From Siniperca chuatsi (taxonomy: Eukaryota; Chordata; Actinopteri; Centrarchiformes; Sinipercidae), in the NCBI RefSeq assembly GCF_020085105.1, contig NC_058051.1, positions 1,910,001-1,974,000 of the forward strand: DNA of 64,000 bases, given 5' to 3'. A program made the translations under genes and the position numbers. This document shows, piece after piece, positions 36,471 through 49,010 of the stretch (position 1 is its first letter; the number at the start of each line of letters is the position of its first letter). Under the pieces are notes generated by a model. The model had not been told where the DNA came from. It ran no database searches and saw only the letters and a program-made list of their open reading frames with translations.

Positions 36471-37040
36471 CTTAGTATCATCGGGAGTGCTTTGGATAGG
36501 AAGCGCTGCATCCTAATGGCACAGCCCAGCTGTGGTCCAGATGTTCTGGTGAAACAAGAGCCGAGTGCAGCTAAAGAGAAGCGACCAGACACTGGAAAGA
36601 TTTCTGTTTAAACAGGATTCAACCTTCTTTGATCTTCAGTCTGTAGTTTCTGAACGTTTACAGTCAGGCCCGGTTCTTGCTCTGTCAGCACATAATCAAT
36701 ATTAAAGGACCCAGATCCAAATAGGGGCCAAAAACCCTGATGGGGACTGGCCGGTCTCTCTTACAGCCAAGCACCCTCGTGTGTTGAGTCAGAGCAGCTT
36801 TATATGCTCCAAAGCTACATTAGAGCTGCAGTGAGGCGCTGTGTCCTGTGTGAGACCAGATCAGGTTCAGTCATCATGTCATTTTTATATCTTACTTTGC
36901 TTTTCTGTACATATGGAGTTTTAATAGCACGATTCTTCTGTTTATGTACATGTTTTATTTCACACTTGTTTTGGCAATGTAAACCTCTCCCATGTTAATA
37001 AAGCCCAGCTGAAGTGAAGTGAAGTGAATTGATTGGATGT
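28979..37040. other. Spacer of unit B, first part
   Basis: Duplicate of 11064-18618. It contains the direct-repeat pairs 29955-30186/34894-35153 and 35518-35661/36521-36635, microsatellites at 30986-31007, 33949-34016, 34290-34328, 36101-36137 and 36440-36469, the candidate donor at 35417, and the L2-like fragment listed separately. Nothing in it is supported as a gene. Confidence 0.55.
32055..32880 (+). mobile_element. L2-like LINE 3' fragment (unit B)
   Basis: Counterpart of 13828-14530 but longer. It keeps the 3' UTR with CATTTCGTTGCCTTGTACTC and ends with GACAGTAAAGTTGAATCTAA followed by short ATCTAATC repeats. The ORF2 end is interrupted by the same TGA as in unit A, so it was already dead before the duplication. 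Confidence 0.8.
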
Positions 37041-37597
37041 CAGAATCACAATCAGAATCAGAAATACTTCATTGATCCCTGAAGGGAAACTCTTTGTTAC
37101 AGCAGCTCGTCTTTACGTCAGTGCACACAGGAGAAAGTGCTAGCAAAAAATACAATACACTATAAAAACTATAAAACAGGTCAGAAAATAAATTAAGTAC
37201 CAAGTGGGTTTACTGGTTGATGATGATAATACGGTATAATAATACAATGTGATATTATAAGTAATAAGTAGTAGTGCAACAGCAGTAATGGAGGTATGAA
37301 TAATAAATAGGAGAAACTAAATATTGCATAGGAGTATTAAACAGAATATTGCACAATTATTTCAAGTATGGCAGAGATGTTAATGATCAGTGTCCAGTTT
37401 AGTGACTTCGGGTCATACAGACCGACACTTAGAGGGAGGAGTTAAAGAGTTTGATGGCCACAGGCAGGAATGACTTCCTGTGGGGCTCTGTGGTGCATTG
37501 TGGGGGGATGAGTCTTTCACTGAAGGTGCTCCTTTGCTTGAGCAGCACGTCATGGAGCGGGTGGGAGACACTGTCCAAGATGGCGTGTAGTTTGGAT
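37041..37597 (-). mobile_element. LINE 3' fragment (unit B)
   Basis: Twin of 18619-19175. Confidence 0.85.
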
Positions 37598-40500
37598 GTG
37601 CAGATGTTGAGCCCGCTCCTTGGCGGTGATGGGGGCTACCAGAGGATGCAGTAGGTCCAAGTCCAGTAGAGGAAAGAAGAGGACTGATGGGAGTCCAGGT
37701 GTGGCAGGGAGCCCGAATGCCTCTTCTCTGTCTGCCAGGCAAATGTGTTTGTTGTCGATTGACTGGCGGTGTTAAAAGATGCAGCACTGCAGCTTCGTGG
37801 CATCCATCCAGTTCCTTAATCTCTGATCTCAGCTTGTTAGAGGCGTCCCTAAAAGGGCAGGTGGGGGAGACTGATAAGGCAAACTGTTGGTGACCTCGCT
37901 GGCCTCATCAGTCTCACCAGCACAGACAGGAGAGAGCCGTCGTCTCTCTTTATCAGCGAGTCGGTGTCACAGAATTCTATTTTAATTTGCATTTAAATGT
38001 TTTTATGCTGTTTTTCTATTTTTTAAATGTTTTTAATGCATTATGTAAAGCACTGTGAATTGTCTGTGTATGAAATGTGCTATACTAATGCACTTGCCTC
38101 GGGTAAGGTGTTGTCCCAGAAAAGAGAAACTAAATCTAAAACCTACAAACTGTAGACAGTTTGTAGGTTTGATTGCAGTCGCATTTTCTTGCCACAGTTT
38201 CATGTTGTAAGAACTGAAACTACATATTTGACACGTAAATGCAGAGTAAACGTTTCATCTTCAGCCAGTGTTGAGATGTGAAACAAGAAAAACCCTCTTA
38301 ACAGTCAGTAAAATGGTTTTGTGTCAGTACATCACAATTCAGAATTCATTGTTGGGAAGTTAAATCAGATTTTATTTTAAATCAAATTTAATTTAATATG
38401 GAGGTGGCTTTAGTGCCACAATCAGGAAAATCAATTGTGTACTTCATTTTGGACGAGACTGGACCGTACTGCAAAGTCTGATGCATAATTATTCATGGAA
38501 AATGATTTTTCTTTTAAATCTAATGTATCATCACTTCCAAATTTATAAATGAAAGGATTACAATGTAAAAAAATCCCAGAATTTCAAATGTCAGGATAAT
38601 TGGATGAAATGTATCAAAATGTGCTACTGTGTGTCATAAAACATATTGCTGTAATATATATATATATATATATATATACAGTATATATACAGCATTTACG
38701 TTTGTGTGTTACTGGCTAAAAGTAGATATAATGCAGCTGGCTAGCGTCTCATCCACAGTCCCAGTTTGTAACGCAGGCTTTTCTTTAAAAATGTCTAATC
38801 CCCAAACCCAAGCTGAGATGATGATAACCTAGACGACATCGTAAGGGGTTATTTTCTCAGGCTTGACCAAGCTCCATCTGAACCACAGGAGACACTGTTT
38901 GAGTATTTTCACAGCTGAGTTCTCATGATGAGTAAACCTTTGTGTGAAGTCGGTGGGCTTTCCGTTGAACTTGTGAGCAGCATCAAAGCAGTTGAAGTGT
39001 ATGATCTTCACACTGTGATAGGTGTCGCTGGTTCTGAGCTTAGTATTTGAGTTTCTGCCCTCGGGTTTTCTTTTACTGCGTTATCAGGATCTCTCATTTC
39101 ACAGGTTTGGATTTTGTTTTCCCTTAAAAATAACAACCTTCATTTAAAAACTGCATTTTGTGTTTACTTGTGTTATCTTTGACTAATATTTAAATTAGTT
39201 TGATGATCTGAAACATTTAAGTGTGACAAACATGAAAGAAAATAAGAAATCAGGAAGGGGGCAAACACTTTTGCACACCACTGTATATCAGCACATAATC
39301 AATATTAAAGGTTCCAGTCTCTCTTACAGCCAAGCACCCTCGTGTGTTGAGTCAGAGCAGCTTTATATGCTCCAAAGCTACATTAGAGCTGCAGTGAGGC
39401 GCTGTGTCCTGTGTGAGACCAGATCAGGTTCAGTCATCATGAGACTGTCACGCAACAGATGTCCGGACTTCATCGATCCGTCAATCAGCCGGAGACAGAG
39501 GGACAGCAGGGAGGCAGACAGAGACATCTGATCCCGAACTTAGAGGAGGAAGCGTTCTTCAGCAGAGCTGCACAGATTTACACCCCTGCTCATTAACCTG
39601 AAAGCTGGGGGCGCAATTTATTTACAAGCTTTTTGTTATAATTCTCCTCACATCAACAGCAATCAATGAATCAAATGATCCATCATTTCATTTACCTGCC
39701 GCCTACCTGCACGTGCACTCGCTGCCATGGAGATGTGTTTAGGGGCGTGGCTTTGGAGGGGGCTGAAGTGTTGGGGGGATCTCAGTTGGATCCTTTCAAA
39801 GTCGAGCTGTCTCTTGGTTTCTCCTGCTTCCCTACGCTAGCTTTAGTCCTTAACTTTGTCTCTGGAGACCTGGAGTCAAATAGTTTTAAATTGGATTCCA
39901 GCCCTTTTGACTTCACAGTGAGAATTTCATAAGAACTGAAAAACAGGGGATGCAAATCTCAGCAGTTGTGCAGTTGATTTCTTTTTTAATTTTGCCTGTG
40001 TGTCCACAGGTTTGTCAACACACAGCAGATATCTGTTTGTAAATGGACAGAGTCTGTGTCCCATGTTGCTCTGAGCTTTAGTTCTTTCAAACATGTATTG
40101 GTAGTAAAAAACAAAAATGCGCAGCAGGTTTAATGATGTCATAAAACAGAAGAGCGAAGCCACTGGGTTAAAAGAACTCACGTTACAGAAATGCCAACAA
40201 ACTGTGGAAAGATGGCTGCACTGACACTTAGGCCTACATCTAAATACAAGCCAGTATTCACACTCATCACTTCAGCTAATTAGAGGAATACTTTGACATC
40301 TTGGGAAATGTGCTTATTTGCTTTCTGGCAGAGAATTAGAAAAGAAGATCGATAGCACTCTGTTTGATATAAGGATGTTAAATATAAGGCTTCAGCCAGT
40401 TAGCTTAGCTTAGCACAAAGAGAGCCGAGGCTAACAAAATCTTCCTACCAGCACCTGTAAAGCTCAGTCACTAACACGTTTAACAGCTGTCAGTTTGTCG

Positions 40501-41259
40501 TTTCACAGGGGGAAATATGTCCGACTGTTTGTGGGCTCTGAGCAGTTGCCAGGCAACCAGCAGAGACTCCAGGAAGTTACTGCTCCTAGCCAAGAAGCCG
40601 TTATTCCCACCCAAGAAAACGTTGCTTTGAAAAGGAGCTGCACGCTGTTTGTTCTTCGGCTGGTTTCGCTTGTTAACAAACTACTGAAAATATACCGGGT
40701 AAAAAATATAACTGGTTTAATCTGCAGTGACCAGTTAATAAACAGATTCCCAGTGAAGGGTAAAAGACTTCTAGGATTCACCTGTGGTTCCTCTTCTCAG
40801 GCTCCTCTGAAAGCCTCCTCTCTCCTCCGTGACATGTTTAAGTGATTCATCAACATCCTCAGTTACTTATTTTCACTGTATTTGAACTTTGAACACAGTA
40901 GTAAAAGACATCTAGTGTGCAACACCCAAGGTAGCACTGGAGCAAAGCTCAGTGTCGCTCGCTGTAGAAAAACAGCAGCTCAGGCTGCTTTAAAGCGGTT
41001 CTGCACCCGGTCATGTGTGGACAGTTGAAACCTAAACATCAGGTTTCTCCAGCACAAATGTAGCTGTGTCAGCCAGGTTTCTCATTCACATGATGTTGAA
41101 GACGGCCGCTCGCTGCAGAAAGCTGGAAATAAACTGTTTGCTTAGCGGGTAGTGTAATCTCTACATGGATATGTTTTCTTTCAGTTTCCAGACGGTGTCC
41201 CTGTTTGGATTTTACATCTCACTTCATCCCAGATCTCAGTGAGAGGACGTCTTCAGCCC
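37598..41259. other. Spacer of unit B, second part, leading to copy C
   Basis: Duplicate of 19176-22827. It includes the (TA)n tract 38656-38693, the third direct-repeat copy 39289-39440 (first copy 36680-36878), and the interspersed repeat 40281-40597. No gene supported. Confidence 0.5.
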
Positions 41260-44200
41260 ATGAAAACTGTGATCCTGCCGTCCAAGATGATGTTTAGAGG
41301 AAAACCTCTGACGACTGCAGCTTTGCTGGTAAAATCATGTTATTACTTTTTTTTTTTGCTTAGCAGCAATTCATATAACTCACCTGCAAAGGTGAAATGA
41401 TGAACTCCTAATGATTCGTAGAACGAGCAGCAACATCTCAGTCGGTACTTTTAGCTGTCGTGGATGTGGTAATGTGGTTTTACTTTGTATTTTTTGGACA
41501 TTAACTATCTGGGTGACTGAAACGGATCTACACAAACACAAAGTGCTGCCTGCTTTCTATCAGAGCTCATTTCAACAGCTTCTATCCATGGATTTGATTT
41601 GCAGTATGTTTTCATTTCAACAGGTTTCACTGAGACAGAAAACCTTTTCTTACTCTTCACAGATACTTGTGATGAATGTCTTCAGAGGACAGACCCTCAC
41701 ATGTCATCGAGCAGAGTATCTGATAGGGAATGAATGCTGTCCAATGTGTCCTGCTGGTAAGATCCATCTGAATGTTAAAGGAATATCTCACTTTCAGTTA
41801 CATACAGAGTCTTTCTGTTATACTGCCAGGTGCCAGCAGTGATTACCAGAATCAAGCACTTGTGTGCAGATCAGTGGAGTCAGTCTTACTCCCACGGTTG
41901 GTGCTGTTTATGTTCACAGGTGAAACGTATCGGTGAACTTCCTGCATCTGACTGGAGTTTTATTCCGACAGTAAAAGAATGACTCTGTAGTAGACAGCAG
42001 TGCGTGTCACTTTGCCGAGCTCACAACGTGCGCTTTACCCTCAAGATTATACACTTTGATTTAATAGAAACATTATGTTGCATGAAATTAAATTGTTGGT
42101 TTTCTTTTCAACAGGAACTCGAGTTAAAACAGATTGCACAGAGATCAGAAATACTTCCTGTCTGCCCTGCGTAGAGAGAACCTTCATGAATCAGCCTACT
42201 GGACGTAAACAGTGTTTTCCCTGTACAAACTGTGATGCAGGTAGATTTCTGTTAATATTTCCTAATTATTAGTAGAAACTTATGACCAAGCCTACAGTTA
42301 AAGGCAGTAAGTCGGCTTATTACGGCAGGTCCCACTGTTAATGCTGTGTAAGAACTGAGGAAACTGTTGAAGACAATGTCATTGCAAAGATGCAGAGACT
42401 CATTTTAAATAATAAAAGTGTAGTATCTCCAAATGTAACCTCTACATGTGCTGACAGGTTCTGGTTTAAAGACAAAGACGTCATGTACAACAACATCAGA
42501 TGCAGTTTGTGAACCACTGGAGGGATTCTACTGTGTGGACTCTGCAGACGGCGGCTGTGTGGCCACACAGAAACACACAAGCTGTCGACCAGGACAATAC
42601 ATCCGTCAGAACGGTTGGTTTTCTTGTGCTGACTTTAAGGTTATAGGTATAGTTTAAGTTTTAAAGTTCAGGGAAACTGACCTCATCGACAACTTGCTCA
42701 TTAAAGCTGCAAGTGGTGATTTCTGACCACTAGATGGCAGAACAGAAGCACCACAATAAATTTGTAGAAAGCGCTAAGTTCAGACCAGTTGAGTCATCCG
42801 GTCAGCCTGTAGCCGTCAATGAGGGAACTTTCAGATGGTCAACCGACTGAGTAAAACCACTGAAGCTGATTAGTTAGTGTGCAGTGCATGTAAAGTAACA
42901 AAAACATAATTTAAATAGATTCATGTACAAAAAAATCCAAGATACTACCTGGGATATGCTCCATCTTGGCTTTTACATTGGCTCTATTCGGTATAGATCG
43001 CTCCTGGGAAATGGTGTGAAAATGGGTTGGGTTGTATTTTTAAGATTTTTCCAACATAAAATTAGCGGGAATGCGTGAATGGGAGCAGAAGCTCCGCACT
43101 ATTAGAAGCAGACTGAGAAAAAGCCCCAAAGTGAAACCTGTGGATCGCTTTCTCAAATGCTCCATGCTTTACCAGATACTGTAATTGAATATTTTCATCC
43201 ACATTTACTGGCATGTTTAGTAACTGGGGCTGCTGTTCTGACCAACGTACGCTGCAGGTGTATTTAGAGGCTGCAGGTGTCTAAATAACACCTGCTCTTT
43301 TTGCCCTGAAAGGCGAGAAAGAAAAAGCTCCTGTGCCTCTTTAGTTGTGAGCTTCTCACCCTGCTGTACAGTGGGTACGGAAAGTATTCAGACCCCTTTA
43401 AATTTTTCACTTTGTTTCATAGCAGCCATTTGCTAAAATCAAAAAAGTTCATTTTATTTCTCATTAATGTACACTCAGCACCCCATCTTGACAAAAAAAA
43501 AAGGTAGAAATCTATGCAAATTTATTAAAGAAAAACTGAAATATCACATTGTCATAAGTATTCAGACCCTTTGCTGAGTATTGAGTAGAAGCACCCTTTT
43601 GAGCTAGTACAGCCATGAGTCTTCTTGGGAATGATGCAACAAGTTTTTCACACCTGGATTTGGGGAACCTCTGCCATTCTTCCTTGCAGATCCTTTCCAG
43701 TTCCGTCAGGTTGGATGGTGAACGTTGGTGGACAGCCATTTTCAGTCTCTCCAGAGATGCTCAATTGGGTTTAGGTCAGGGCTCTGGCTGGGCCAGTCAA
43801 TAATGGTCACAGAGTTGTGCTTAGGGTCATTGTGAACCTTTGGCCCAAACTAAGGTCCTAAGCACTCTGAGGTTTTCTTCCAGGATATCTCTGTACTTGG
43901 CCGCATTCATCTTTCCTTCAATTGCAACCAGTCGTCCTGTCCCTGCAGCTGAAAAACACCCCCATAGCATGATGCTGCCACCACCATGTTTCACTGTTGG
44001 GACTGTATTGGGCAGGTGATGAGCAGTGCCTGGTTTTCTCCACACATACCCCTTAGAAGTAACGCCAAAAAGTTCAATCTTGGTCTCATCAGACCAGAGG
44101 ATCTTATATGAAAGCCTGCATAGAGTTTGCCAAAAAACACATGAAGGACTCCCAGACTATGAGAAATGTCTCACACTGAGGAGAGGCTTCCGTCGGGCCA

Positions 44201-46679
44201 CTCTGCCATAAAGCCCCGACTGGTGGAGGGCTGCAGTGATAGTTGACTTTCTGGAACTTTCTCCCATCTCCCTACTGCATCTCTGGAGCTCAGCCACAGT
44301 GATCTTTAGGCTCTTCTCCCCCGATTGCTCAGTTTGGCTGGACGGCCAGGTCTAGGAAGAGTTCTGGTCATCCCAAACTTCTTCCATTTAAGGATAATGG
44401 AGGCCACTGTGCTCTTAGGAACCTTGAGTGCTGCAGAAATTATTTTGTAACCTTGGCCAGATCCGTGCCTTGCCACAATTCTGTCTCTGAGCTCCTTGGG
44501 CAGTTCCTTCAACCTCATGATTCTCATTTGCTCTGACATGCACTGTGAGCTGTAAGGTCTTATATAGACAGGTGTGTGCCTTTCCTATTCAAGTCCAATC
44601 TGTTTAATTAAACACAGCTGGACTCCAATGAAGGAGTAGAACCATCTCAAAGAGGATCAGAAGAAATGGACAGCATGTGAGTTAAATATTAGTGTCACAG
44701 CAAAGGGTCTGAATACTTATGACCATGTGATATTTCAGTTTTTCTTTTTTAATAAATTTGCAAAAAAATTCTACATTTCTGTTTTTTTCTGTCAAGATGG
44801 GGTGCTGAGTTTACATTAATGAGAAATAAAATGAACGTTTTTGGCTGCAATGAAACAAAGAGTGAAAAATTTAAAGGGGTCTGAATACTTTCCGTACCCA
44901 CTTTAGCAGCTCCAACAGTCTCTTCACATTAACCATATGGTATGGTTTGACAAAAGCTTCGTAGCACGAGGTCTACTAAGTGGAAATCACTTAAACCACA
45001 TCTTGTGGCTTTCAGCAGCGAATGGAGTTTGCTCAGCTGTCCTTTAATTTTGGGTATGTGCCGATGCAAAGTCCGATCCCATGCTTATATTTACCTTCTG
45101 TAAATGTTGCTTAGATATGTATCAGATGCACTGAAATAACGGCTTTAGCCACTTAATGGCACACCTTCTTTTTCACGAGTTACTTGATCCAAATACTGAA
45201 GGTTCTGGTTCAGAAATATGAAGTTTCTAAGCTTAAATTATTTCTATGATATTAAGGAAAGATTAACTGGGAGAAAGCGACTCCTGAAACTGACGTGGAC
45301 AACACTGGTTCAAGAGCAGACAAAAGCAGAAGAATCTTGTTCTTTCTGTTGGGATCATTTGTTTTATTTCGTGGTAAAAACATAGTTTTCTCTTCATAAA
45401 TCACTTTCCTCGTTTTCATGTTATTACGGCCGTTACCCAGACAGATGGATGTTACACTGGCCAGAAGACAAAAGTTTAAACTGCTGTGTTGAACTGCAAG
45501 TTATGTCATTTCCTGGCAATCTAGTTGTTAACTGGCATCAACATATTAGTACTATTATTTAAGATTATATAATATTATTCCTCCTTTACAGTGAATCAAA
45601 ATCCCATCTTGCTCTGTGATTATGAGAAAAGAGCTGCACTACAACATCTCATCATACTTCAAAGAATTCATTTTTCCTGAAATATCAAAACTTGAAACAA
45701 AGAAATGTTTTTTTAAATCTACTGAAATTAAATCAGACATGTCTGATGAAGTGTAATGATGTCATATAACACTTTGATCCTTTCATAATATGTACGCTGA
45801 ACTGGTTCAATATATCTCATTTGTATTGGTACAGGAACAGCGTTAAGAGACACAGAGTGCTCTGACTGCAGTGGGGGGACATTTTCAGATGGGACATTTA
45901 CATCCTGTCGGCCACACACACAGTAAGAGAAGCTTCACATCAGACACCTGAATTCTTCCAACAGCAGTGAATTCATGGTTTCCTACAAATGTTCCTGTAA
46001 AAAATGTCCCTCTATCATTCCAGATGTGGATCAATAAATCTTCAGCTGAGAGCAGGAACTGCTTCAGCTGATGCTGAATGTGGAGAACAAAGTTCAGACA
46101 CGACAGGAACTGGGATCATTGTTGCTGCTGCTGTTGTTGGGCTTTTTTTATTAATTGGAGCGTCTGTAGCTGTATTGTACTATGTCAGAAAGAAGAAAAA
46201 CAGTAAGATTTGCATTTCAACAATGAAAACCTGATCATGTTTTTGATAGATATTAATATTGTCTGTCACATCGTGAAGTTGTTGATTAAGGAGTTTGTTG
46301 GTAATGTTTTATTACAGAAAGAAAAACAAATGCAGAAAATCCCCAACAGGTATGTTTTATTCTCCCTTTACTGTTATTACTGCGTCCATTTCACTGTATG
46401 TACAGTACAAAGTAGGAGTGATGTTTCTTCTAAGTAATTAAATGATGTCACTCATTTATCAATAGTTCACAAAACACGAGAGTGGAGAAGAAACATCAGG
46501 GATGATTTGAAACAGATGTTCACAGCAGCAGGTAAGACAGCAGTGTCTTCTACACTGAAATGTTCACTGACTGAGGACTGTCTGACTGAGCTACACTCTC
46601 TGATGTCTTTACAAATGTACCAGATGTTTCTGCTTAAACTAAATGTTTCTCTCCTCAGGTTGAGACACTTCCTGTTTAA
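41260..46679 (+). CDS. tnfrsf14: TNFRSF14 (HVEM)-like receptor, copy C, altered tail
   Basis: Exons: 41260-41328 (signal; second in-frame ATG at 41287), 41663-41756, 42115-42240, 42458-42613, 45835-45922, 46024-46202 and 46318-46349, all in phase and giving the same four-CRD ectodomain, a membrane helix ([20 protein letters not shown]) and basic RKKK as copy B. The equivalent of exon 8 is damaged: the acceptor AACAG|G has become AACACG, and the following sequence is rearranged with an in-frame TGA at 46507-46509. Splicing at CACGAG|AGT would add about nine residues and stop. Skipping to the intact last exon (46659-46679, VETLPV) would keep phase and shorten the tail. Either way the PQQE motif of copy B loses its glutamate. 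Intron 4 is enlarged by the Tc1 insertion. AATAAA lies at 46782-46787. It is probably expressed as a membrane receptor with altered signalling, or is beginning to decay. Confidence 0.7.
43293..45104. repeat. Insert in copy C intron 4 hosting the Tc1 element
   Basis: Copy A reads straight from CACCTGCT to GTAAATGTTG (about 7710-7725). In copy C these are separated by this block. Without the Tc1 element it leaves about 275 bp of unidentified repeat (for example CGAGAAAGAAAAAGCTCC), so Tc1 sits inside an earlier insertion. Confidence 0.6.
43369..44903 (-). mobile_element. Tc1-like DNA transposon, decayed
   Basis: Terminal inverted repeats of about 200 bp start CAGTGGGTACGGAAAGTATT on the left and are mirrored on the right (CGGAAAGTATTCAG on the complement, up to 44903). 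TA target duplications lie at 43367-43368 and 44904-44905. Between them the minus strand encodes a broken transposase: N-terminal helix-turn-helix part at 44306-44539 ([27 protein letters not shown]), central catalytic part at 43827-44045 ([20 protein letters not shown], with EGKMNAAKY), and C-terminal part at 43512-43739 ([10 protein letters not shown]). The pieces are in different frames and the first catalytic-aspartate region is disrupted, so it cannot move on its own. Confidence 0.9.
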
Positions 46680-47922
46680 ACGTGCAACGATTGAATTTCA
46701 CTCACTTCTTGATGTATGCTGTTAAATGAACCACATCCTGTGAGATGTAAAATTACATATAGAAAGTTATATCTTGAAAAAAATAAATGTAGTTATTTAA
46801 GCCGTAATGCCTCAGAAAATAACAATATCTTTTCCTGCTTAAATCAATATTTTTATATGAACAATGTGTCAAATGACCATGTGTCATGTCGATGATGACG
46901 GACGCACAGCTCCTCTGACTGATAAACCCACTGTTCACTACCTGCCAGCACTAAACAGCAGACAGACACAAGGAGCTACAACAGTGAACATAGTGGAACA
47001 TTTAGCTAAAGAGAAAAGTTCTTCTCTCAGCACATAGAGTATGGGACATCACACCCCCGCATGGCCTCTATTCATGCCTCACAAACAAACTATCTGTTGT
47101 TTATTGTGATTTTACTTTTCATTAACAAGTCCAGCTAATGCACACCTGGTAGACAGGTGTAAAGGAACGCAGGCTTGAAAGAAAAGGTTGAATTCCCACA
47201 CTGAGCTTCTTAAAGACACAATATTTTGGACCTTTTCAACCTTTTCTTTCACAGTTTTTCATCAATGAGAAATTTATAAATTTATAAATTTAACTATAAT
47301 TACTAATAACTTTGTCGATCAGGGTTTTGCACCATCAGCTTATAATCTATGATGCGTTGTTGGCAATAACATTAAGCAACAGTATATTAAGTAGTTAATA
47401 TTAGTTCAACCATGAGCAACTACAAGAGTAAAATGCTACTTACACATTCATGGATCAGTACCAACCCAGTAATATATAGCAGCACTAAACACAGTGTTAC
47501 ACACAGCCATTTTCTGCATAATGACTATTTTACTGATAACATTTTGAACGCAGGATTTACACGAATGCCTCTCTCACCGCTGCTGTAACTTGTCACTTCC
47601 CAGTGACCAGTGTGTCACTACATGTGGGTCTTAAATTCTGTATTCGTGATGTAGGCTTTAAAGCTTTTGTCCTGTAACAAAGCAGTGTGCCTTCTTTGTT
47701 TTCTTGTGTTTGAGAGACTTTTATCTATTGTTTAATGTATCTCATTGAATTGTTTTAAATGAATTTTGTTTTACTTTGCTCTTTATTGTTTTGAATGTTG
47801 TTCTAATGCATTCCTTCACTTTGTGTTACACACTTTGAACTGCCTCTGTGTTTCAAAGCTGCAATACAAATAAAGTTTCCTTGCCTTGACTAACTCATCT
47901 GAATCTCAAAGGTGTCTGATAT
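46680..47922. other. 3' flank of copy C, no gene
   Basis: Shares segments with the copy B flank (about 28010-28740) in an altered arrangement. It contains a poly(A) signal soon after the receptor and a repeat-like 3' end near 47830-47885. No exon supported. Confidence 0.4.
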
Positions 47923-48138
47923 CTATTGAACATGTGTTTGACTTGCTGAAGAGCAGACTGAAGGTGAAGATGGCTGCAGTGCAGGCCTGACAGCATTACC
48001 AGGGAGGAAGTGAGCGTGAAAGACGTCTGCTGATGTCTGTGGGTTGTACTGTAGATTCAAGTCACTGATTGCAGAGCTCTGAAAGTTTAGTTGTCCAACA
48101 CATTTTGGTTCCCTCTTACCTCCACTGTCTGAATCCAT
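47923..48138 (-). other. Exon-like minus-strand ORF conserved in three units (C)
   Basis: Same frame as in units A and B (one Ala to Val change near the middle). The donor after MDSDSG is retained. Confidence 0.3.
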
Positions 48139-49010
48139 CTTTGTTCCTAAATGACCGTTCAGATTACTGACAGTGGTAATGAGTGGTGGTGACCAGGTTT
48201 AGGACGGCTCGTTCAGCCTCGGACTCTGTTATATGGCTCAGTATCCTGACGACAGTCATGTGCTTCACTGCTAACAGCTGGATATGAAGGCTTGGACTTG
48301 GACTAAATGAGTTCAGGCTGTCAGATTCATGATTGACATCATCAGACTCCTTTATAACTGTGCACTCCTGACCTCTAGTGGCTGAAGTTAGGTATTAACT
48401 TTCACATAAGCACCTTTTAAGAGAAGTGTTTTTTACTTGCTCATTAGTCAATATATTGAGATTAAAACAGTTAAAAATATCTGAAATATTTTCTACTGTG
48501 ATAACGTTCTTGTGTTTGTCATATTGTTTTTCAGTCATTATAGTGAACTGTAGGAAAGGAATATTGTCAGCAGACCCTCCTAAAGACTTTTACCTCTGAT
48601 GAAATCGACACAACTGCACCTACTGCTCCTACTGGTACTATTACTGCTAGGTACTGAAATACTGCTATATCAATAGTAAGTACCAGTGAGTCTCATTTAC
48701 TGCTCCTGTGTTAATCTCCAGTAGTTACAAAGACTCAGTAACAGAAGGAAAGGTCTTTAGGAGGCTCTCACCCTCCCTAACACTTTGTCAATGTTCAGTC
48801 CAAATCTATGTCTCCTGTTGTTCATACAGGCCTTTTTCACACAAGACATTCTCACACATCACAGCAGGAAAAGCACATAAATACTCAAATTAATGATGGC
48901 TGAATTCCATTTAGCTGCTTCAGTTTCAGGGTCCTGGTATTGTTCATGCTGGCTCACTGCTACATTGTCGTGGCCTATTGGGACACGAGAAAAGAACAGA
49001 GCCATCGTTA

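Larger units (their letters stand above)
22938..41372 (+). repeat. Segmental duplication unit B
   Basis: 18435 bp from the base equivalent to the start of unit A to the base equivalent to the start of unit C. It contains receptor copy B and the spacer that leads to copy C. Spacer correspondence to unit A is collinear and close to identical over most of 28740-41259. Confidence 0.9.
41373..49010 (+). repeat. Segmental duplication unit C, truncated
   Basis: Homologous to 22938-29850. Identity is lost exactly after GAGCCATCGTTA at 49010 (unit B 29850), which marks the right edge of the array. Confidence 0.9.
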
